The notes: generated by a model from the sequence alone, not told the origin. Positions 51,762-60,662 are shown, counted from the first letter of the stretch. The stretch is DNA of 64,000 bases from JBBAAW01 sp041658075 (GCA_041658075.1 JBBAAW010000001.1:45902-109901), one strand, 5' to 3'. A program made the numbers and translations.

Positions 51762-52884
51762 CTTGTTTCTCCTCCCATCTTTGTTTCACAAATTCGCCAA
51801 ACTCGTTTTTAAATCTTCCCGCGCTAAATTTTTTTGCTGACTCTCTTGCTTTTTGCTCGTTGTATTTTCCCTCGTCAATATTTTTGTCAAACTTCATTAT
51901 TTTTTGCGACAGTGTTTCTGCGTTTAACTCATCGAAAAACATCCCTGTAACTCCTTCTTCAATAGTTTCTAACGGACCACCTGATCTATGACTTAAAACT
52001 GGTTTTCCGTGTGCGAGTGCCTCCACTAACACAATTCCAAAGTCCTCGTAGTCGGTGGGGAAGATAAAACCCTTGCATTTTGCCAGAAGCCGTGCTTTTT
52101 CGGTTTCATTCACAAACCCTAACATCTCTATATTTTCTCCGGCGATTGTTTTTAATTCGGCCTCTTCTTTTCCCGTACCGGCAATTTTTAATTTTAGGTG
52201 GGTTTTGTTAAACGCTTGGATTAATAAATCAATGTTTTTATACGCTGCAAGGCGGGAGATGCAAAGATAACAGCTTTCCGATGTTTTTTCCTGCGGTGCT
52301 TGGGTGTTGATGTCCACTGGTGGGTAAATGATCGCCGAATCCCGTCTGTAGTACTTTTTTACTCGTTTTGCCACTTCCTGTGATATTGAAAGTATAAAGT
52401 CAGGGCGTTGAGCGGCGGAGAAATCCCAAAGTCGTAAAAAGTGGTCAATAACTTTTAAAAACGGTTTGTAATACCAAACATCTCTTTTTTGACCTTCTGT
52501 GGCGTAACCGTATAAAAATCGGGGCGGGGTGTAAATGTAGCTTATGTGAAGTTGCTGTGGATTTGTAATAACGCCTTTTGGCCACGCTGTACCCTCACTA
52601 ATTATGATATTGTACCTTCTTAAGTCGAACGACTCAAAAACAAACGGCATTAAAAACGATAGATAATTAAATAATTTTTGTACCCAAACAGGCTCTTTAT
52701 CAAGTCCCAAGAAGATCTGTTGATTCAAGATTTTTTGGCTAATGTTTTGAGGTTTGCAATATCCCGTAAAAATATCTGCGTTAGGAAAAATGTTCAGAAG
52801 TTGTTCCAGAGTTCTTTCCGCTCCGCCATACTGGGTAAGTTGGTCGTGAATGATGGCAACTTTTAAGTCACTAAAATTTTTCAT
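51745..52884 (-). CDS. Glycosyltransferase family 4
   Basis: 379 aa. HDQLTQYGGAERTLEQL near residue 13, ISRLAAYKNIDLLIQAF near 205 and TDYEDFGIVLVEALAHGKPV near 285 give a complete GT-B/GT4 enzyme with the EX7E motif. Similar to WbaZ-type mannosyltransferases. The ATG at 52884 is chosen over an upstream TTG; TGcAATAAT lies six bases before it. Leads the mutM-recF unit, an odd functional mix. Confidence 0.85.
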   Translation of the reverse strand: MKNFSDLKVAIIHDQLTQYGGAERTLEQLLNIFPNADIFTGYCKPQNISQKILNQQIFLGLDKEPVWVQKLFNYLSFLMPFVFESFDLRRYNIIISEGTAWPKGVITNPQQLHISYIYTPPRFLYGYATEGQKRDVWYYKPFLKVIDHFLRLWDFSAAQRPDFILSISQEVAKRVKKYYRRDSAIIYPPVDINTQAPQEKTSESCYLCISRLAAYKNIDLLIQAFNKTHLKLKIAGTGKEEAELKTIAGENIEMLGFVNETEKARLLAKCKGFIFPTDYEDFGIVLVEALAHGKPVLSHRSGGPLETIEEGVTGMFFDELNAETLSQKIMKFDKNIDEGKYNEQKARESAKKFSAGRFKNEFGEFVKQRWEEKQDARTS

Positions 52885-52929
52885 CAAAATATTATTGCAC
52901 ATACGCGCGATTTATGCTTTTATTTACAT

Positions 52930-53415
52930 ATGCCCACGAATAGAAAAATGCCCAGAGGTTTTGCTCACCCTTATTTATTAATTGCCATTCTCGCTGTTGT
53001 AGGTGTAGCGGTGTTTCTAGGCTCAAGAAATTTAGTTGGATTGGTGCTTGGTGCTAAAGCCCGTTCAGAAAATATTTATCAATATAGAACTAATGGGATT
53101 AAAGTTACCGTAATTTCTCCCAGTTCCTCGTGGGATCTAACAGAGTATCTGTGCGACACAAAGGAGCAATGCCAAGAGTCCGCAACGTCGGGAAAATGGT
53201 GGGCAATGGTAAGTGGCGCTCCTACAACAGAGGACGGTCACGAAGTTTTTATTGAAAAGGCAGTAGGTTGGAACGGTTACGGATTTATAAGGCTGGGAGT
53301 AAAGTCGCTGAACGGGATACCGTATCGATTGCTTGGTACACAAGAAACATTTGCCATTGTTGACACTGCGATGTCTGTCGCGAATCTAACTTTTAGGGGA
53401 GCGGAGCGGAAGTAG
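52930..53415 (+). CDS. Signal-anchored extracytoplasmic protein, unknown
   Basis: 161 aa. A basic N-terminus and one helix (about 13-35) are followed by a soluble beta-rich domain with two cysteines in YLCDTKEQCQES near 75, likely a disulfide outside the cell. Not recognised. Divergent from the GT4 gene; the HEPN gene starts 9 bases downstream, so they are probably co-transcribed. Confidence 0.55.
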   Translation: MPTNRKMPRGFAHPYLLIAILAVVGVAVFLGSRNLVGLVLGAKARSENIYQYRTNGIKVTVISPSSSWDLTEYLCDTKEQCQESATSGKWWAMVSGAPTTEDGHEVFIEKAVGWNGYGFIRLGVKSLNGIPYRLLGTQETFAIVDTAMSVANLTFRGAERK

Positions 53416-53424
53416 TTTCACAAA

Positions 53425-53952
53425 ATGCAAGTAATACCTAGAGATTCAGTTTTATGGGAATATCTTTCCTCCGAGCAAAAAGGCTTGGTTGAAGATGGCG
53501 AGTTTTTAATGGAGCAGGTGCACAAAATGCCTCACGGAGTGTCCGATTATTCCTACCTTGTTTTTCCTTTTTCCAAAGCCTACGAGGGGTTTCTGAAGAA
53601 ATTATTTCTTGACATGAAACTTATGCGACCTGAGGAATACTATGGGGAGGATATTAGAATCGGAAAAATATTAAATCCACACTTTGTAAAGGAGCATGGT
53701 TCTGTTTACAATCGCGTCTGCAAGGGAGCTACGGAAAACGGAGAGAATAAAGTAGCAGAACGGCTTTGGAGTACTTGGAAAAAAGGACGTAATCTGGTTT
53801 TTCACTATTTTCCCCATAATTTTAGGCGGCTTTCTTTCACCGAAGCAAAAGAGATAGTTGATGAAATTATTGACTCAATGAGTTTTGCCAGGGAAAAGTG
53901 TGACTTGCCTGTACACAAAGAGGAAAAGGTTGAGAGTATTGCTTTTGTTTGA
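53425..53952 (+). CDS. HEPN-domain protein, RnlA-like toxin candidate
   Basis: 175 aa, helical. Near residue 120 it has the HEPN R-x4-H motif as GRNLVFHYFPHNFRRLS, preceded by a long helix (SYLVFPFSKAYEGFLKKLF). HEPN domains with this motif are metal-independent RNases, common in toxin-antitoxin and abortive-infection systems; the final helix ends DEIIDSMSFA as in RnlA-type C-terminal domains. No clear antitoxin is adjacent; the preceding secreted protein is not one in form. Confidence 0.6.
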   Translation: MQVIPRDSVLWEYLSSEQKGLVEDGEFLMEQVHKMPHGVSDYSYLVFPFSKAYEGFLKKLFLDMKLMRPEEYYGEDIRIGKILNPHFVKEHGSVYNRVCKGATENGENKVAERLWSTWKKGRNLVFHYFPHNFRRLSFTEAKEIVDEIIDSMSFAREKCDLPVHKEEKVESIAFV

Positions 53953-53974
53953 TGTTTTGCTGTGTCGCACATTA

Positions 53975-53984
53975 ATCAATTGAT
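53975..53984. other. 10-bp palindrome in the mnmA promoter
   Basis: ATCAATTGAT is a perfect inverted repeat ending six bases before the -10 box TATAAT (53991-53996). It could be an operator or chance in A+T-rich DNA. Confidence 0.25.
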
Positions 53985-54002
53985 GCGCGGTATAATTCCC
54001 TC

Positions 54003-55082
54003 ATGTTGAATAAAAACATAAAAGTAGCAGTAGGGTTAAGTGGAGGTGTGGACTCGGCAGTGTCGGCGTATCTGCTAAAGTCGCAAGGATACGAGGTTAC
54101 AGGCGTTCACATGCAATGTTGGGAATATAGTAGCGAGACCTGTAAGGGTAACGAGGATAGGAGCGACGCGGTTGCTGTTTGCGGTCAGTTGGGAATTAAA
54201 TTTAAGTTTTTGAATTTTGAAAAAGAGTACAAAAGTAAGGTGATAGACCACTTTTACTCGGAGTACAGGGCTGGACACACGCCAAACCCGGATGTCTTGT
54301 GCAACAAGGAAATTAAATTTGGACTCTTTTTGGACTGGGCCATGAAAGGAGGTTTTGGTTATGTGGCCACTGGTCATTACGCGAGGATTTTGCGTGGTGA
54401 ATGTGACCAACGCTTTAAATTGCTAAAGGGTGTGGACGACGGTAAAGATCAGTCATACTTTTTGTATAGACTGACGCAGGAACAACTTTCAAAATCGCTT
54501 TTTCCTCTTGGCGAAATGAAAAAAAGCGAAGTAAGAAAAGTCGCCAAAGAACAAAAATTGGTAGTGGCGGAGAAGGCGGAAAGCATGGGTATTTGTTTTG
54601 TGGGCGAGGTTGACATAAATAAGTTTTTAAAGCGGGAAATTGAGCCGCGCCAGGGAGAAGTGATTTTAAAGTCAGCAGGCGATGTTATAGGCACGCACGA
54701 GGGTGTTTGGTTTTACACTATTGGTCAAAGGCACGGGTTTGAGATTAAAAAATACGTTGGTTTGCCGTTGTATGTGGTGGGTAAAGATGTTGCGCAGAAT
54801 AAGCTTATTGTAGGATTTTACAACGATTGTTTGCGCGACTCTTTCAAAATATCGGATATACATTTTATCGACGAGGATTCCATGGAGAACGATCGACAGG
54901 ATTTTACTTGCGATGTGCGGATCCGCCACCTTGGGCAACTTTACAAGGCGCAGGTAACCTTATCGGATGATAGTATTGCCAATGTTAAACTTGAGGAATC
55001 AGCTTTTGGTGTTGCCCCCGGACAGTCGGCGGTTTTTTATACAGGCGATGAAGTTTTAGGCGGTGGTGTTATTTTTTATTGA
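54003..55082 (+). CDS. mnmA: tRNA-specific 2-thiouridylase MnmA
   Basis: 359 aa. PP-loop GLSGGVDSAVSAYLL near residue 10, catalytic Cys in PDVLCNKEIKFG near 99, GKDQSYFLYRLT near 144 and the second catalytic Cys in GICFVGEV near 196. The C-terminal beta-barrel ends with GQSAVFYTGDEVLGGG. It puts sulfur on U34 of tRNA Lys, Glu and Gln. ATG lies six bases behind TATAAT (53991-53996): leaderless. Confidence 0.94.
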   Translation: MLNKNIKVAVGLSGGVDSAVSAYLLKSQGYEVTGVHMQCWEYSSETCKGNEDRSDAVAVCGQLGIKFKFLNFEKEYKSKVIDHFYSEYRAGHTPNPDVLCNKEIKFGLFLDWAMKGGFGYVATGHYARILRGECDQRFKLLKGVDDGKDQSYFLYRLTQEQLSKSLFPLGEMKKSEVRKVAKEQKLVVAEKAESMGICFVGEVDINKFLKREIEPRQGEVILKSAGDVIGTHEGVWFYTIGQRHGFEIKKYVGLPLYVVGKDVAQNKLIVGFYNDCLRDSFKISDIHFIDEDSMENDRQDFTCDVRIRHLGQLYKAQVTLSDDSIANVKLEESAFGVAPGQSAVFYTGDEVLGGGVIFY

Positions 55083-55135
55083 AACTTTTCTGATTGTTTT
55101 GCAAAAACTTCTACTCTGTGCTTAAATACCGGCCT

Positions 55136-56197
55136 ATGACGATTTATCGACCTGAAAGCGTAGCTGACGAGTCTGCGGTAAGATATCCGTTTGTAGTTGA
55201 AGAGTCCTCGATTATACAAGATGGAGTGAAAATTGGCGAGAGGGTGTTTACCGATGTATTACTCAGAAACGGAGAAAGGTTTTTGGTGGAAGACCCGCAA
55301 GGTTTTGTACAGCCGGTAGAGTTTAGTGAAGTTATGAACGACTTGGTTAATAAGATCGGATATCAAGGACGTTCGCGTGCTTTTGGAGTTACTAAGGATG
55401 TTTTGGAGCGAAGTTTGGGGTACGATAGTGGCGATGCTTACTACTGGGCTCAAGTAGCTGTAGACGGCGATCCAAGATTTGAACAACTGTTTCCCCATTT
55501 TTTACATACGCAAATCGTTGAAGCCTTAAGTCTTCCAGAGAATGTTTATCGACCCGAAAAACCTTCTTTTAGTCGCATATTCACGGGAGAAACTAATCAA
55601 TTCAGTTGGTCACAAGTTGATAACGTTGAGATGAGGCAACTGCTTTCCCAGCCTCCAATACAGGTTTCGATTAATGTTCCGTGTTTTTCTGGTGAAGCCG
55701 GTGGGTACGCACTCGATCCGGATTCGGTTCTTATGAGAAAAAGCCAAGAGACAGGTGAGTTTGTGTTTCCAGGAGGACATGCTAAGGCCATATACGAGCC
55801 TACGGTTACCAGAGAGCTCACAGAAGAGGTGAGCAGACTTGATCCAAATTTTGGACCGGGTGACTTGAGAAGAACGGTCTACTCTTACCTTCACAGGGTC
55901 AGTATGATTGGAATAGTCGATCAATTTAGATATACGAGGCACGAAGGGATAAGAAGATATCGTGCGTATATCTATCAGAGTGTTTTCACCACAATAGATG
56001 AATATTGGCGTAGTATAACCGCTCAAGATCCTACCCAAGTTACTAGTTTTGGGATCGAATCTTTAGATAGAGAGGGTCTTTGGCCAATGGTTCCTTTAGC
56101 TCTGTTGTACTATAGTGACTACCTTAAATTATCAGAAATTGCTCGAGAAATACTTGCTAAACAAAAGGACTCTCTTGCACCTAAAATGTCTGTTTAA
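55136..56197 (+). CDS. Nudix-like protein with shortened Nudix box
   Basis: 353 aa. A Nudix-like segment VFPGGHAKAIYEPTVTRELT near residues 210-230, followed by EEV, keeps the GG and RELxEE parts of the Nudix box but is about two residues shorter in between and lacks the usual Glu. The N-terminal 190 residues are not recognised. ATG at 55136, about seven bases after TAAATA (55123-55128); a longer frame at 55094 has no better support. It may bind a nucleotide without hydrolysing it. Confidence 0.5.
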   Translation: MTIYRPESVADESAVRYPFVVEESSIIQDGVKIGERVFTDVLLRNGERFLVEDPQGFVQPVEFSEVMNDLVNKIGYQGRSRAFGVTKDVLERSLGYDSGDAYYWAQVAVDGDPRFEQLFPHFLHTQIVEALSLPENVYRPEKPSFSRIFTGETNQFSWSQVDNVEMRQLLSQPPIQVSINVPCFSGEAGGYALDPDSVLMRKSQETGEFVFPGGHAKAIYEPTVTRELTEEVSRLDPNFGPGDLRRTVYSYLHRVSMIGIVDQFRYTRHEGIRRYRAYIYQSVFTTIDEYWRSITAQDPTQVTSFGIESLDREGLWPMVPLALLYYSDYLKLSEIAREILAKQKDSLAPKMSV

Positions 56198-56210
56198 TAT
56201 TTTCTCGCGA

Positions 56211-58610
56211 TTAGTTGAATAAGGGGGCTATAGTAAAGGAACCATCCGGTAAAATCACCTCATCTTTAAAACGACTTAAAGTATCGACCCGTAAAAGGGG
56301 AGAATCTTTAGTGGGTTCATAGTTTTCTGCTTTATCCACCGATCTAAACAAAATTGCATAAATACCTTCTTTTACCACCTGTGTTTGCGTTAAATACTCT
56401 TCCCACGAGCCTCCTCCGTCTAATGAATAAAATATTTTATCAACTCCGGATTCGTTTTCTCTGTCAACTGCGATAAGAGAAAACATCGGCGATTCTGTAT
56501 ACCAGTCTCCATCTTTCTGTCCAGTAATGTTGATTGTTGTATCCGGAGGATTAGCGTCAATTTTTTCCCCAAACACAGCAAATTCGCTAAGGTGATTAAC
56601 AATGCCCGTTAACCGTCTTTCTGCCTCGTGCCATATTGTTGGTACTTGATTCCAAATCATATCACCAGGATCAAAGTACATTATTTTTAATGTTTCCGTA
56701 GCGATGTTAGAAAAATTCGCTTGTGATAGGTCAAAAGTAATCTCCAAGTCGTTAGTAAACTGGTAAATTTGATTTTTCACATTGTCGTAAGCTTTTATGA
56801 GCAGAGCAGTTCCGTGGACATATTTAAAAACCTTGTTAGCCAGTTCTACATTACTGGAACCGGTTTTTTGAATACTTAGAGTAATTTCTTTATCCAAAGT
56901 ATTTTCCGGAATCGTTACTATAGCGTTTTCTCCTGCTAACGAGCCCCCATCTTTTGATAAATAAACGGAGTTCACTTCCAAAAAGTCCTCCCACAAATAA
57001 GCGCTTTCTGACCCGGCATGGTCGCCCAAAGCATCCGTCCAGCTGTAAACTTCCCAAGGATCTTCTTTTGTGTCGTCCTGCCAAGCATAAGGGTCGACTC
57101 TCCCATCAGGTACATCATCTAAAAAGTTGCCATTATTGTTTTTGTCGTGTCGTACTCCAAAATGAAGATGCGGACCTGTGGTATTACCCGTAAGTCCAAC
57201 TAATCCAACTTGCTGACCCTTGTCAATCCATTTGGCGTCTTTATCTTTGACAGTAACAAACAGACCCTCTTTTTGCAGATGTAAATACTGCGTTTGATAG
57301 CCGTTTTGATGGTCAATTTTAATAGTATAGCCGCCTCCCGTTGTGTACGAGTACGATGCGTAGCCCGAAGCCGGCGCTAAAATGGATCTGCCATATTTGA
57401 GTCCAAAATCTACCCCATCGTGGTTTGAATAGTATAATTTAGGTGCTTTTTCCCTATCGCCCCAAAAATTTGTAGTGGTATCCGATTCTTTCGCCGGTTC
57501 GCTTTTATAAGGATAAGCCAGAAGGGGATAAGAATGGTCAAAATAAGAGGTTATGGTGTCTGTTTGTTCACTCATTTTGTTGCGCGACCAAAGTTTAGAA
57601 ATAAAAGGTTGGGTTTTTGGCACATATGGCGGGACTTTATAGCGGTATAAACCTGTTCCCGGGCTGGTGGCAAAGATAAATCCTGGCGACGACGCCAACC
57701 ATGAAAGGTTATGAACATAGTTATTTATATTGTCGTTCGGTGTAATGTCTTGCCAGGTTAGCCCTTTGTCGAGCGACTCTAAAATGTTGTAGTAACTCGT
57801 TTGATTGCTGTGGGACGACGCGTAAAACACGCTGTTGTAATAAGTTACCGCGTAGCACGGATTTGGACTCCAACCTTCAACTGGGTAAAAAGTTCCACCA
57901 TAATCTGTGGATCTGTAAATTCCGCCTGTGGTTCCGCTACATGCCAACCAAATGTTGTTGTTTATGCTTACGCTTGACAAATATCCAGAAACATTTTTGC
58001 CCAAAACATCCCAATTAACCCCGCAGTCGTTAGAAATGTAGTTGTTATAGTAATCCGAGGTGACAGCGATGTTGTTACTAACGCTTATACTCGTTATATC
58101 GCCACCATACCAGCCATCGCCCAACTTTTGTACCCAAGTGTCTCCCCCGTCTTGTGATAACCAGAGTCCATGGCTGTAGCCACCCAAAATTATATTATCT
58201 CCACAAACCGCCACGCTGGCAGAAGAAAAGTCAGGACCAATTTTTTTCCATGACGCGCCTTTATCTATGGATCGATAAAGCCCCGGCGGATCTTCTATGC
58301 CCCAATAATAAATGGTGACGTATAAAACTCCGTCTCCATAGGCTATATCGGTTACTCCACGATCTTTTAAACCGCTTTGCGCCCAGCTTTCTCCCAAGTC
58401 GTGTGACACAAAAACCCCGTTATACGGGTTCCAGTTCCAATTGCTGTTAAATTCTCCGGCGTAAATGCCATAAGGGGTAACCTCCAGCGTATAAAAAGGC
58501 TTTGGAATGTTAAGTTTTTCCCAGCTTCCCGACTCCTGTGCTCTTGTTTTTGCTGTCACAGCAACAAAAGTCGATAGAATAAAAATAACGATAATTGCAA
58601 TCATGCGCAT
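56211..58610 (-). CDS. Secreted beta-propeller / M23 peptidase protein
   Basis: 799 aa. A signal peptide covers residues 1-24. Residues 30-330 are repeats with the Asp-box pattern (YRSIDKGASWKKIG, WLSQDGGDTWVQK, YRSTDYGGTFYP), a sortilin/BNR-like propeller. Residues about 395-510 are an M23 (LytM) metallopeptidase, with HDGVDFG near 396 and TGPHLHFGVRH near 480 supplying the zinc ligands. A ZU5-like segment and an Ig-like domain (TTINITGQKDGDWY) follow. It should cleave peptidoglycan cross-links outside the cell. Confidence 0.85.
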   Translation of the reverse strand: MRMIAIIVIFILSTFVAVTAKTRAQESGSWEKLNIPKPFYTLEVTPYGIYAGEFNSNWNWNPYNGVFVSHDLGESWAQSGLKDRGVTDIAYGDGVLYVTIYYWGIEDPPGLYRSIDKGASWKKIGPDFSSASVAVCGDNIILGGYSHGLWLSQDGGDTWVQKLGDGWYGGDITSISVSNNIAVTSDYYNNYISNDCGVNWDVLGKNVSGYLSSVSINNNIWLACSGTTGGIYRSTDYGGTFYPVEGWSPNPCYAVTYYNSVFYASSHSNQTSYYNILESLDKGLTWQDITPNDNINNYVHNLSWLASSPGFIFATSPGTGLYRYKVPPYVPKTQPFISKLWSRNKMSEQTDTITSYFDHSYPLLAYPYKSEPAKESDTTTNFWGDREKAPKLYYSNHDGVDFGLKYGRSILAPASGYASYSYTTGGGYTIKIDHQNGYQTQYLHLQKEGLFVTVKDKDAKWIDKGQQVGLVGLTGNTTGPHLHFGVRHDKNNNGNFLDDVPDGRVDPYAWQDDTKEDPWEVYSWTDALGDHAGSESAYLWEDFLEVNSVYLSKDGGSLAGENAIVTIPENTLDKEITLSIQKTGSSNVELANKVFKYVHGTALLIKAYDNVKNQIYQFTNDLEITFDLSQANFSNIATETLKIMYFDPGDMIWNQVPTIWHEAERRLTGIVNHLSEFAVFGEKIDANPPDTTINITGQKDGDWYTESPMFSLIAVDRENESGVDKIFYSLDGGGSWEEYLTQTQVVKEGIYAILFRSVDKAENYEPTKDSPLLRVDTLSRFKDEVILPDGSFTIAPLFN

Positions 58611-58672
58611 GTTTAAAGTTTGACCGAGAAATATAAAAATACAATAGGGTTTCCTCTAATTTGAATAGAATT

Positions 58673-58700
58673 TTGACATCCTAAAGAGATGATTTATAAT
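58673..58700 (+). promoter_or_regulatory. Promoter of the BpsA-SpeD gene
   Basis: TTGACA (58673-58678), 16-base spacer, perfect TATAAT (58695-58700); the ATG at 58708 is seven bases later, so the mRNA is essentially leaderless. Confidence 0.75.
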
Positions 58701-58707
58701 ACCAAAC

Positions 58708-60024
58708 ATGCTTTCTATGTTGGATATACAATATAAAAACCCTGCCTTGCGAAAAGCGCATATTGAGGGCATATTCTATTTTCTCAAGAATCTTGTACCA
58801 TTACGCAGTTCTCGGCTAATCTCGCTTACAGGACTTCCTAAGGAAACCTTGCGCGCGTTCAAGCTATCGATTAGAGACTTATTAGACGCTACTGAAGAGG
58901 ACAGCCTGACTCTAAACGACCTTGGTAAGGCATTTGTGGCAAAAGAAACCCCCCAACCATTTAAATGGTCTCTCTTGGAGTACGGCGACAAGGAGTTGGA
59001 GGCCAAAATATTAGAGGTACGAAAGACTTGTTCCAGCGATCCAAAAAGGGAATATGATCAATTTTTTGCCTCGGCTAAAACTTCTGTTTCTGAGGCTTTA
59101 GTGGTAAAGGATAAAGGCCTTTTGTACAACGAAGCCAAAATTGCTCTTCTGGGCGATGACGACCTAGTGTCCTTAGTTTTGGCCCTAATTAATCCTGAGC
59201 TAGAGATTACCGTTTTTGAAATCGATCGAGACATAATTAGCGGTATAACAAAGGGTGCAGAGCTTTTGGGTATAAAAAATATACAAACTGTAACCTACGA
59301 CGCTAGAAACAGTCTAGAAAAGCATTTTATTAATAAATTTGATATTGTTTTAACCGATCCTCCTTACACAAAATCCGGCTTTGGACTTTTTCTTAAACGC
59401 GCCACCGAACTTGTGGGATACGATCAAAGGTTGCAAAAAGGAAAGTATATTTTTATTCATTACGGCGCTTCTTTTAAGTCGCCTGAAAAATATTTAAAAG
59501 TTCAGGAGATGATAAATCGCTTTGGATTGTGGCAAGAGGATGTTTTGTACAGCTTTGCTAGGTACACAGGGGCGGAATCCGTTGGAAACGCCAGCACCCT
59601 GTATATTTTACAAACTACTCCCCATACCAATGCCCAAGCGGTGCTTTCTCCTGCAACCATCTACACCTTTGAATCGCAACAAGAAGAAAAATTTCCCTAC
59701 GTCGATCATTTTGTACTCAAACTTAATAAAGTACCTGCCAATATCTTAGATTCCAAGAAACAACTTCAGAAATTGGCTGGGGAGTTTTGCAACATTCACA
59801 AACTTAATGTGGTGCAGTCGGAGATTTTTAAGTTTAAGCCCCACGGTTACTCGCTTACTTTTATTTTATCCAATTCAAACTTGTTAATCCACACTTGGCC
59901 GGAATACGGAGCTATCCATATCGACTTAATTACTTGCGTCCCGCTTTTTAACAAGCAGGGTCTGGCCGACACTTTTTCGCGACTTTTTCAAACCCAGTCA
60001 ATTGAGCTTACACAGGTAGAATAA
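58708..60024 (+). CDS. BpsA-like aminopropyltransferase fused to S-adenosylmethionine decarboxylase
   Basis: 438 aa in two parts. Residues 1-320 match the branched-chain polyamine synthase BpsA/DUF43 family: a winged N-terminal region, GDDDLVSLVLAL near 150, EIDRDII near 170 and LTDPPYTKSGFGLFLKRA near 212. Residues about 325-438 match SpeD: LLIHTWPEYGAIHIDLITC near 393-411. The self-cleavage site, normally ES-H, reads NS-N, keeping the serine that becomes the pyruvoyl group. One protein could thus make decarboxylated SAM and use it. Confidence 0.85.
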   Translation: MLSMLDIQYKNPALRKAHIEGIFYFLKNLVPLRSSRLISLTGLPKETLRAFKLSIRDLLDATEEDSLTLNDLGKAFVAKETPQPFKWSLLEYGDKELEAKILEVRKTCSSDPKREYDQFFASAKTSVSEALVVKDKGLLYNEAKIALLGDDDLVSLVLALINPELEITVFEIDRDIISGITKGAELLGIKNIQTVTYDARNSLEKHFINKFDIVLTDPPYTKSGFGLFLKRATELVGYDQRLQKGKYIFIHYGASFKSPEKYLKVQEMINRFGLWQEDVLYSFARYTGAESVGNASTLYILQTTPHTNAQAVLSPATIYTFESQQEEKFPYVDHFVLKLNKVPANILDSKKQLQKLAGEFCNIHKLNVVQSEIFKFKPHGYSLTFILSNSNLLIHTWPEYGAIHIDLITCVPLFNKQGLADTFSRLFQTQSIELTQVE

Positions 60025-60561
60025 GTACTCGATGTTTTTGCCTTTGGCGCCTAAAATAGGCGACTTTGTCTGGTCGACTATTTCAAACCCAGCTTTAACT
60101 ACGTCGTCCGCAACTTTTTCTAGAACCTTCTCGATTTCGTTCCCAGGCATCGATTCTTTAATCTGTCGATTATCTTTGCCAATCTCAAAACTTAATTTGA
60201 CCAGAGAAATTACTCGTCCGTCATCTTTAAGGTTTCTGTACGCGGAAGGTAAGATAATCGATTGTTTTGTCCAGCCAGTATCTATTGTTATCAGATCAAC
60301 TTTCTCCGGCAATTCCACATAGAGTGCGTTGGTTTTTTCCATTACCACAGCCCGCGGGTCATTACGGAGTTTCCAATCCAACAATCCGTAACCTGTTTCC
60401 ACGGCGTATACTTTTTTAGCTCCGTGTTGCAGTAAGCAGTCCACAAAGCCCCCGGTTGACGACCCAAAATCCGCACAAACTATTTCGCTTACATCAACAT
60501 TAAACGACTTTAAGGCAAACTCTAATTTCCCTCCCGCCCTGCTGGCATATTTCTGATCCAT
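59998..60561 (-). CDS. TlyA-like FtsJ-family rRNA methyltransferase without S4 domain
   Basis: 187 aa. ASRAGGKLEFAL near residue 6, ADFGSSTGGFVDCLLQHGA near 30 (SAM loop) and ITIDTGWTKQSIILPSA near 93 match TlyA/hemolysin-A-type 2'-O-methyltransferases. The usual N-terminal S4 RNA-binding domain is absent. TlyA enzymes methylate 16S C1409 and 23S C1920; this gene lies divergently beside the 16S gene. It overlaps the end of the BpsA-SpeD gene by 27 bases. Confidence 0.82.
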   Translation of the reverse strand: MDQKYASRAGGKLEFALKSFNVDVSEIVCADFGSSTGGFVDCLLQHGAKKVYAVETGYGLLDWKLRNDPRAVVMEKTNALYVELPEKVDLITIDTGWTKQSIILPSAYRNLKDDGRVISLVKLSFEIGKDNRQIKESMPGNEIEKVLEKVADDVVKAGFEIVDQTKSPILGAKGKNIEYLFYLCKLN

Positions 60562-60595
60562 TACGTCTATATTTTAACAGGTTTACACTTTGCTG

Positions 60596-60624
60596 TTGAC
60601 ATCGCCACTGCGTTTTGGTATGGT
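60596..60624 (+). promoter_or_regulatory. 16S rRNA promoter
   Basis: TTGACA (60596-60601), 17-base spacer, TATGGT (60619-60624), followed by a CCCTAA/TTAGGG leader hairpin (about 60632-60654). Leader continues to 60757. Confidence 0.8.
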
Positions 60625-60662
60625 GTGACTTGCCCCTAAATCTTTTTATTAGGGTGTAGAGA

